DNA from: Halichoerus grypus
Taxonomy: Eukaryota > Chordata > Mammalia > Carnivora > Phocidae
Length of the DNA: 64,000 bases
Reading direction: 5' to 3'
Assembly (NCBI RefSeq): GCF_964656455.1
Contig: NC_135715.1
Location: 160,734,437-160,798,436, forward strand
The stretch's first letter is position 1. Each line of letters begins with the position of its first letter. The notes under the pieces are model-generated. The model was not told the origin of the DNA. It ran no database searches and saw only the letters and a program-made list of their open reading frames with translations. Below are positions 59,901-64,000 of the stretch, one piece after another. The translations under genes and the position numbers were made by a program.

Positions 59901-62116
59901 TGCCATGAACTGCATAGCATTTTCTTCCTCCTACCTTGAATTCGCTGCTACTGCACATCTATTCCACCTTGTAATATAATCATTTGCATATTTGCTTTAT
60001 TTGCCCTTCTAGACAGCTCCTTGAAAACAGAAACTGTTTTGCTAATTTTTATACTTTACAGAGTTTAGTACAGTGTCTTGCACGTAATAGGTACCTGATA
60101 AATTATTAAATTGAACTGAATTTTCCTTTTAATATCAAAATAGTTGATTTGAATATATGTTTGGAAAAAAATAATTTTTTTCAGCACTGTACATCTTGCG
60201 CCTAACACAGTGCCCAGCACTTCCCAAGTGATCAATAAATAGTAGTTTAAAGGGGTTTTGGGCGCCTGGGTGGCTCAGTTGGTTAAGCGACTGCCTTCGG
60301 CTCAGGTCGTGATCCTGGAGTCCCGGGATCGAGTCCCACATCGGGCTCCCTGCTCAGCAGGGAGTCTGCTTCTCCCTCTGACCCTCCTCCCTCTCATGCT
60401 CTCTGTCTCTCATTCTCTCTCTTGCAAATAAATAAAATCTTAAAAAAAAAAAAATTAAAAAAAAATAAAGGGGTTTTAAAAAATATTTTATTTATTATTT
60501 ATTTAGTGGGGAGGCAGAGGGAGAGGCAGAGAGAGAATGTCAAGCAGACTCTGAGCTGAGCACAGAGCCCGATGAGGGGCTTGATCCCAGGACCCTGAGA
60601 TCATGACCTGAGCTGAAATCAAGAACCAGTCACTTAACCAACTGAGCCACCCAGGCACCACAATAAATAGTGGTTTAATAAATAAGTCTTATCATGTTCC
60701 AAAACTGCAAATAATTGTCTTTATAATAAGCTATAATATTATCAAGTCATAATAAACTTATCACCACCTCCTTACAGACCATATCATTAACTATCTAAGT
60801 AAAATGTGCAATATAAAAAATTTTATAAAATAATACTGCTTTATAGAGATAGGGACACAGGTAAACAAGTAACATAGCTGTCATTCAATTCCTTTTATTT
60901 ATTGAGACATTATTTTTCAAATCAGTATTTTATAACAACAGTGAATCCATTAGTTCCTAAGACATAACTAGAGGTTTTATGTGTTTTTTTTTAAGCAAAG
61001 GAAAACTAGAATTATTATTCCTGTTTTACAGAGGACAGGAGTTAATTTCTAATAACAACACAAGTAGCCCTGATTTTTCTAACTTGCAACTCTGGGATCT
61101 AAGACAGACACTGATTTTACTCTCTCAAAATCAACAATTCCACACTGTTGGCAAGGGTACGTGTTATGGACAGATTGTTATCCCTCCTGAATTTATATGT
61201 TGAAGTTCTAGCCCCCAGTTTGGCTGTATTTGGAGACAGGGCCTTTAAGGTTGAATGAGGTCATAAGATTGGGGCCCAAGGACAGGCAAACATCTGCAAG
61301 CCAGAAAGAAGCCTCACCAGAAACCAGACCCACCGAACCCTGATCTTGGACTTCGGGCTGACAGAACCCTGAGAAAATAAGAGTTTGTTGTTTAAGGCAC
61401 CACCAGTCTGTGGTGTCTTGTGATGGTGGCCTGATTCAGGACTGAATTTTAGGACTGAAATCTAGGGATGCCTAGGGGACTGCTCTTCTCTTCTGTCCCC
61501 CTCCACAAGCAGGTAGCATCTTGCTTTCCAGCTTTTGTGAGTGTGTGTGTTTGGCATCAGAATGAGTCACCTGCGTGTCTGGGCTTGGAGAAAGAGAGAA
61601 ATAATACCTGGAAGTTCCATCTGCCCTTGATGCAGGGCCCTTAGGACAGAAGCTTCAATCCAGATTACACTGCCTGCAATACCGCCCAATATTCTTACCT
61701 CTCTGAACCTCAGTCTTTTCATCTATAAAATGGGAACAATTGAAATTCCTTACAGGGTTATTTTTAAGACCGTGTGTGTAAAACAGGTGACACAAAACAG
61801 TGAACCAGTTTCACAACTTTTATTGAATTTTTACCATGAGCTGCATCTAAATGTTATCTCTCTTTTCTCCTATTCCTCTCAGTGTTAGGACAATAACATC
61901 ATGTGTGCTTTCTTTTGACTGACATCTTTTTTACAAATTAGGGTATTAGTGACTGGCACACTAATAGGTATACAGGAAGAGCTAATAAATAGCTGAACTG
62001 GATTAAAGTGAATTAAGAAAACTATACAAAATTTCTATGAGACTTTGGAGATGAGGTTATTTTGTTGTTGTTGTTGTTTTTCAAATACTATTTCTTACCT
62101 TCTTCCATAGAAATTG
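41738..62116 (-). CDS. MPP4: MPP4 gene span, 3' part (retinal MAGUK p55-family scaffold)
   Basis: Span of the 11 coding exons present (902 nt, about 300 codons including the stop). MPP4 is a membrane-associated guanylate-kinase scaffold of photoreceptor terminals that partners CRB/PALS1-type and PSD-95/VELI complexes. In order, the exons give: a strongly acidic linker built from five tiny exons; the HOOK-type basic segment ([15 protein letters not shown]); [10 protein letters not shown]; then the guanylate-kinase-like domain from [20 protein letters not shown] through [26 protein letters not shown] and [11 protein letters not shown] to the closing [11 protein letters not shown]. The P-loop reads GPSGVGVNE, lacking the catalytic Lys, as usual for non-enzymatic MAGUKs. 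L27, PDZ and SH3 exons lie beyond the right edge. All phases agree. The choice of MPP4 over other p55 members rests on remembered sequence and synteny. Confidence 0.92.
42105..42300 (-). mobile_element. Can-SINE
   Basis: Minus-strand SINE with near-consensus young sequence, flanked by TATGTTTCTATC on both sides (42088-42099 and 42300-42312 region). It is in the last MPP4 intron, same sense as MPP4. Confidence 0.95.
42857..44387 (+). pseudogene. RTF2: RTF2 processed retrocopy in the last MPP4 intron
   Basis: Intronless copy of replication termination factor 2 (RTFDC1), a replisome-associated protein with a RING-like Rtf2 domain. ATG at 42891 opens [16 protein letters not shown] and reads uninterrupted through [55 protein letters not shown] and [11 protein letters not shown], keeping the Cys/His pattern. 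After GTTKRSIAD (codon 271) one base is missing between 43703 and 43706. The reading frame then differs from the parental C-terminus (whose stop would be TGA 43808-43810) and continues to 43898. AATAAA is at 44344, a poly(A) run ends at 44387, and 17-bp duplications AATCATAAACACAAATA (42840-42856, 44388-44404) flank it. It lacks introns and is antisense to MPP4. I call it a pseudogene, but only this one lesion is visible. Confidence 0.95.
44659..44760 (+). pseudogene. U6 snRNA pseudogene
   Basis: GCTCACTTCAGCAGCACATG then ATTAAATTGGAAACAATACA, ACATGGCCCCTATGCAAG and ATGCAAATTTGTGATGCATT follow U6 snRNA from its first bases to near its 3' end, with scattered substitutions and a small deletion in the ACAGAGA region. 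No proximal U6 promoter elements (TATA/PSE) were recognised upstream. Confidence 0.93.
44761..45060 (+). mobile_element. L1 3'-end sequence joined to the U6 copy, then a second L1-like end
   Basis: TTCTAGAGATCTGTTTCACA, ACTGAACTGTATAGTTAAAA and ATGGTTAGGATGGTAAGTTT are the 3' end of an older L1 family, beginning right after U6. After a (CA)n tract at 44889-44902 another end-like piece follows (CTTGATCTAGGTGATGGTTA, TAAAAATTCATTGAGCTGTT). Confidence 0.75.
45222..45423 (-). mobile_element. Can-SINE
   Basis: Minus-strand SINE flanked by ATTCACTACAGCGTTTTTAA (45201-45220) and ATTCACTACAGCATTTTTAA (45424-45443). Confidence 0.95.
45770..45904 (-). CDS. MPP4: MPP4 exon (GK domain, C-terminal part)
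   Basis: 135 nt, phase 0-0; acceptor ttctgtgtag|GGTATT, donor TTCAAG|gtaaga. Encodes [20 protein letters not shown] and [16 protein letters not shown]. Confidence 0.94.
46008..46204 (+). mobile_element. Can-SINE
   Basis: Plus-strand SINE (GGGGTGCCTGGGTGGCTCAG) with an A tail at 46194-46205; imperfect ATCAACGATTATT / ATCAATTATTTTT flanks. Confidence 0.93.
46206..47045. other. MPP4 intron, no feature
   Basis: Small ORFs here (for example 46609-46896) have no recognisable content; no repeat named. Confidence 0.5.
47046..47154 (-). CDS. MPP4: MPP4 exon (GK domain, middle)
   Basis: 109 nt; acceptor acccttgcag|GATGCT, donor CCTCAG|gtaggt. Encodes (R)[20 protein letters not shown] and [12 protein letters not shown], the GMP-binding-region equivalent. 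Confidence 0.95.
47544..47637 (-). CDS. MPP4: MPP4 exon (GK domain)
   Basis: 94 nt; acceptor attttgatag|ATACTA, donor GTCACAG|gtaagc. Encodes (H)[19 protein letters not shown] and [11 protein letters not shown](R). Confidence 0.95.
48104..48288 (-). mobile_element. Can-SINE with 15-bp duplication
   Basis: Minus-strand SINE flanked by perfect TAACTGAAGATTTTA at 48089-48103 and 48289-48303. Confidence 0.95.
48335..48426 (-). mobile_element. Truncated Can-SINE head
   Basis: GATCTCATGACCCTGAGATC.. to ..GAACCACCCAGATGCCCC: only the tRNA-related half of a minus-strand SINE, 31 bases beyond the previous copy's duplication. It lacks the CT tract and tail. Confidence 0.88.
48427..50095. other. MPP4 intron
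   Basis: No exon found. Simple repeats: a G-run at 49006-49014 and (CCA)n at 49408-49432. The rest is unassigned. Confidence 0.5.
50096..50176 (-). CDS. MPP4: MPP4 exon (GK P-loop)
   Basis: 81 nt; acceptor ttgtgtttag|GACCTT, donor GTGCCAC|gtacgt. Encodes (G)[19 protein letters not shown] and HFQSAVP(H). The P-loop Lys and Ser/Thr are replaced, so ATP binding is not expected. Confidence 0.95.
50693..50903 (-). mobile_element. Can-SINE, older
   Basis: Minus-strand SINE with T-rich left end and CTACCTAGGCACCCC right end; short AAATGTTA flanks. Confidence 0.9.
50904..51588. other. MPP4 intron
   Basis: The long minus ORF at 50940-51446 has no recognisable domain and no conserved splice frame; nothing else supported. 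Confidence 0.5.
51589..51747 (-). CDS. MPP4: MPP4 exon (HOOK region to start of GK), very GC-rich
   Basis: 159 nt; acceptor ccaccctcgcag|CTGGCT, donor CTCGTGG|gtacgt. Encodes (A)[18 protein letters not shown], ..[20 protein letters not shown] and IVLV(G). A nearer AG (before 51731) is possible, but 51747 is the one whose phase joins the next exon (FI-A-GFRR). GC content is far above that of the neighbouring exons. The segment between CRRK and GAPYEEV appears about ten residues shorter than the human form I recall. Confidence 0.92.
52000..52460 (+). repeat. Ancient interspersed repeat
   Basis: TTTCATGGAGGAGGGGAGAG, GGGAACAGCAACTGCTAAGG and GGGTGTGACATGGTTTATGT follow the same old family as 37830-38215 (L2-related in my judgement). 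Confidence 0.5.
52461..53834. other. MPP4 intron
   Basis: A short (CA)n lies at 52800-52811 and a T-run at 53326-53340. No exon seen. Confidence 0.5.
53835..53876 (-). CDS. MPP4: MPP4 42-nt exon
   Basis: Acceptor tgtgttccag|ACAAGG, donor TTATCG|gtaggt, phase 1-1. Encodes (D)[13 protein letters not shown](A), the entry to the HOOK region. Confidence 0.92.
54789..55022 (-). mobile_element. Truncated L1 3' end
   Basis: Minus-strand carnivore L1 tail: T-rich start, then CACCCAGTGCTCATCACAAC and AACCATCAGTTTGTTCTCTG (complement of the L1 3' UTR). 5'-truncated. Confidence 0.88.
55233..55247 (-). CDS. MPP4: MPP4 15-nt microexon
   Basis: Acceptor aaatatccag|AGGAGC, donor TCAGAAG|gtaact, phase 1-1. 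Encodes (E)ELSE(D). It is supported by its splice sites, phase fit and match to EELSEDKEEF in MPP4 as I recall it. Confidence 0.85.
55260..56810. other. MPP4 intron
   Basis: About 56155-56370 resembles an ancient MIR/L2-like repeat. Nothing else supported. Confidence 0.45.
56811..56831 (-). CDS. MPP4: MPP4 21-nt microexon
   Basis: Acceptor gacaccatag|ATGAAG, donor GAATCTG|gtaagt, phase 1-1. Encodes (D)EETFES(E). Confidence 0.88.
57370..57571 (-). mobile_element. Can-SINE with (TTTTA)n tail
   Basis: Minus-strand SINE whose tail has become a pentamer repeat TTTTA on the plus strand. Flanked by TTATTAGCATTTT at 57357-57369 and 57572-57584. Confidence 0.95.
57590..58240 (+). mobile_element. Old L1 3' fragment
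   Basis: GCAATACTGCGTCTAGGCAT, ACTCATTGTAGCACTCTTTG and AACTCAAATGTCTACCGATA are ORF2 C-terminal-region text of an old L1; T/A-runs near 57964-57999. Confidence 0.65.
59008..59043 (-). CDS. MPP4: MPP4 36-nt microexon
   Basis: Acceptor tcttttag|ATGACA, donor GAAGCAG|gtaaca, phase 1-1. Encodes (D)[11 protein letters not shown](D). Confidence 0.9.
59294..59490 (+). mobile_element. Can-SINE
   Basis: Plus-strand SINE beginning GGGACACCTGTGTAGCTCAG with an A16 tail; imperfect CATC-CTTTTT flanks. Confidence 0.93.
59515..59655 (+). mobile_element. MIR
   Basis: TACCTCAAGCTTCAGTTTTC, TAATACCTACCATATAAGAG and GCAATAAATGTTAACTATTT give the MIR 3' half. Confidence 0.7.
59690..60115 (+). mobile_element. 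LINE-2 3' fragment
   Basis: CTCTACAACATGACCCAAGC, GCTGTTTCCTTTGCCTGTAA, AGCTCCTTGAAAACAGAAAC and CACGTAATAGGTACCTGATA follow L2 3' order. Confidence 0.7.
60251..60660 (-). mobile_element. Can-SINE (minus) split by a younger Can-SINE
   Basis: Outer minus-strand SINE (body 60478-60660) bracketed by CAATAAATAGTAGTTTAA at 60233-60250 and the near-copy CAATAAATAGTGGTTTAA at 60661-60678. Its tail is interrupted by the plus-strand SINE. Confidence 0.9.
60260..60466 (+). mobile_element. Younger Can-SINE inside the preceding one
   Basis: GGGCGCCTGGGTGGCTCAGT.. with A tail; flanked by AAAGGGGTTTT at 60249-60259 and 60467-60477, which is the tail region of the outer SINE. Confidence 0.95.
61165..61440 (+). 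repeat. Ancient interspersed repeat, third copy
   Basis: TATATGTTGAAGTTCTAGCC, TTTGGAGACAGGGCCTTTAA and AACCCTGATCTTGGACTTCG match the order of the family at 20645. Confidence 0.65.
61640..61800 (+). mobile_element. MIR
   Basis: ACCTCTCTGAACCTCAGTCT and TCATCTATAAAATGGGAACA: the MIR core and 3' half. Confidence 0.7.
62099..62116 (-). CDS. MPP4: MPP4 18-nt microexon
   Basis: Acceptor ctgtacccag|CAATTT, donor GAAGAAG|gtaaga, phase 1-1. Encodes (S)ISMEE(D). It is the most upstream MPP4 exon I can place; the next one is outside the window or not recognised. Confidence 0.85.
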
Positions 62117-62448
62117 CTGGGTACAGACAAATAATGGAAGCGGAAAGAAAGAGAGCACATTGGTTAATGCTATAGTTTCTCAGCTTAACTTATAATAAGA
62201 AAATAAAAATTAATTATAGTAATATTCTGGGCTTAATCTATAGAAATGTGGTAGAGATTTGGTAATAAAATGATAAAATAAATATCCTATAGAAACTGAT
62301 ACATTTATGAATCTTGTTGGAAATGGAGATCTTGCTTCTGGCAAATCTACTCCCTTCCCACCCTGAAGTTCTGTAAGTGTTGTGTTCTACTCATTTCTGA
62401 GTTAATGCACTTTCAGCATATTTTAGGAACTCAAATTTTGACTGGAAT

Positions 62449-62630
62449 GAAAGGAAGGGAGGGAGGAAGAAAGGGAGGGAAGAAGAGAGGAAGGAAAGAA
62501 AGAAAGAAAAAAGAGAAAGAAGAAAGAGAGAAGAAAGGAAGGAGGGAAGGAAGGAATGAAGGAACGAAGGAAGGGAGAAAGAGAGAGAAAGAAAGAAGGG
62601 AGAGAGGGAGGAAGGAAGAAAAGAGAAAGG
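62449..62630 (+). repeat. 182-bp polypurine (GAAG/GGGA)n tract
   Basis: Almost pure A/G on the plus strand, broken only by a T and a C in the middle (about 62557-62565). The long ORFs on both strands here are products of low complexity. Confidence 0.95.
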
Positions 62631-62699
62631 CAACCATTCAACTGTATGTGCATCTTCAGTAAATATATTTTTAATAGTTACCTGCAAATTTTTCATTAA

Positions 62700-64000
62700 G
62701 TCTTGTTAAATAAAATTGCCTGTACCTCTGGAGTCAGTAACCTGCTCCTGAGATTATTCTCTCCCTATGGTAACATTAAGCAGAAAGATACAAAATAATA
62801 CTTATGGCAGCACCATCTAAAACAGTTAGAAAGAAAAGAAATGATCTAATAGTTTAGAAACTGATCATGCTCCATCAGAAACAACCCTGTGAGAGGCGAC
62901 CCTTTAAGTCAGCAACTCTGTCCTTGGGGTTCTTGGAGTTAGAGATACGTGAGTATAATAATAGGGGCTACAAATTCTTTTTCAGGATGGACTTTTCCAA
63001 AAGTCTAATGTAAATCGCACTCAGGCTACATGAGCAAATTAAACATCAACCAGTGGCGTACTAGTTATCGGATGCTGATTAGAAGTTTCAGCAGCACTTC
63101 CATGTGCCTTTGAGAAATGAAATAGGAAAGTGAATTAAAGAAGCACTTCAGTCTGGTTTGGTAAAAAACAAAAAAATGAAAAAACAAAAAAACTTCTCCA
63201 AAACACAGGGGAAATAACTAAAATATCACTATGAAGATCATATCATGAAAAATGTTTCTCATAAAATGTTAGGTGAAAAAAAGATAGGAAGTGGTATTGC
63301 AGCTGTTAGCCTAAGATATGTATCCATAAGGTGATGTGAACACATTGCCAGTACAAAGGACTCATAAGAGGGTTTTCTTCTTTCAAAACTCTCTCTATAG
63401 TTGTCATCACAAGTTTTCAAGAGAAAAAGAAAAGAAAAACTAATGTGGGGCCGAGAAAGTGAGTAATAAAGTGCCCGAGGACTGGCCATGGGCTGATCTG
63501 TGACACGGACACTGTTGTCTAGGCTCGTCCCCCTGCAGCCTCCGGCCAGGCGCCCCTCCCTCCACCTGCTGCCCCTTCCCCTTCCTTCCCTCCTTCCCGG
63601 GCGCCGGAATGCGGGCCCTTTCTGAAGGGCCTCACACAGACAGTTCCCGCTGCGCTCTGCCAAGCTGCAGCCCCCACGTATTACGGCAAAAAGTAGTTTA
63701 CAAGCCTTTGCCACCATGGATCCCTTTACTAGCCATTCCTCTGCTGCCATTTGAATAAGACTGTCTAGCAGGCAAGCTGCATTGATTAAGTAATAATTCA
63801 GTCCCATGTTTATTCATCAAAGGCACATAGAACTGTTCAGCAGAGCTACCAAATAGCGTGACATTTACCCCCCGTGCATGGAGTGCAGATGAAGGTTTGT
63901 GTGCGGCCATGCAGCTTTGCTCGCCAGCATGTGTGTAACGTATATGCTAGCTGTAGAGACCTTGGGGGACTCCAAACTGGGGAGCCTTCACTGAAGGTGT
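62700..64000. other. MPP4 intron to right edge
   Basis: No exon recognised. 63530-63660 is moderately GC-rich with a CCTTCC-type tract but shows no coding pattern. Minus ORFs at 63259-63910 have no recognisable content. Confidence 0.5.

Noticed and set aside
62674..62693. Possible 20-nt MPP4 exon before a GTAACT donor
   Set aside because: Length is not a multiple of three, the acceptor is weak, and the translation does not match MPP4 as I know it.
62391..62696. Long ORFs on both strands at the polypurine tract
   Set aside because: Low-complexity repeats of Lys/Arg/Glu or Ser/Phe/Leu; no real protein.

Overview
The window is mammalian nuclear DNA from a carnivore. The deciding signal is about eighteen tRNA-derived Can-SINEs with the head GGCGCCTGGGTGGCTCAGT and CT-rich tails ending in AATAAATAAAATCTT, together with carnivore-type LINE-1 elements. 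The SINE subfamily looks like that of arctoid caniforms (bears, seals, mustelids) rather than dogs or cats; I cannot resolve the species. Genes are split into small exons with GT..AG borders, and most of the sequence is introns filled with repeats.

Three protein genes lie head to tail on the minus strand, in the order known from human 2q33 (C2CD6 - TMEM237 - MPP4). (1) 1-11.1 kb: the first exon of C2CD6 (10769-11002) with a GC-rich promoter; its first intron runs off the left edge through stacked L1 copies. (2) 15.96-39.62 kb: all of TMEM237, a four-pass ciliary transition-zone protein. I place 12 coding segments plus a second possible first exon, a CpG-rich promoter region, and a 3' UTR with AATAAA signals. 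(3) 41.4 kb to the right edge: the 3' half of MPP4, a retinal MAGUK, with 11 coding exons covering the acidic linker after the SH3 domain, the HOOK region and the whole guanylate-kinase-like domain. The SH3 and upstream exons lie outside the window.

On the plus strand, inside the last intron of MPP4, sits a young processed retrocopy of RTF2 (42857-44387) with a 17-bp target-site duplication, a poly(A) tail and one visible frame-breaking deletion. Beside it is a U6 snRNA pseudogene joined directly to an L1 3' end, which looks like a U6-L1 chimeric retrocopy.

The mobile-element history can be read in detail. A full-length (6,034 bp) but inactivated L1 lies inside the tail of an older truncated L1, which itself lies inside a MIR, with two separate target-site duplications preserved. 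A Can-SINE splits a Tigger-like DNA transposon, another splits a MER5-like element, and a third sits in the tail of a fourth. A 138-bp segment of one L1 has been copied without change into a neighbouring L1.

The points I would look at first are: the TMEM237 exon 2/exon 3 junction, which does not keep frame with the visible splice sites; the run of five very short, mutually in-frame MPP4 exons; the exact 138-bp L1-to-L1 copy; and the U6-L1 chimera. I found no CRISPR array, operon or prokaryotic system.
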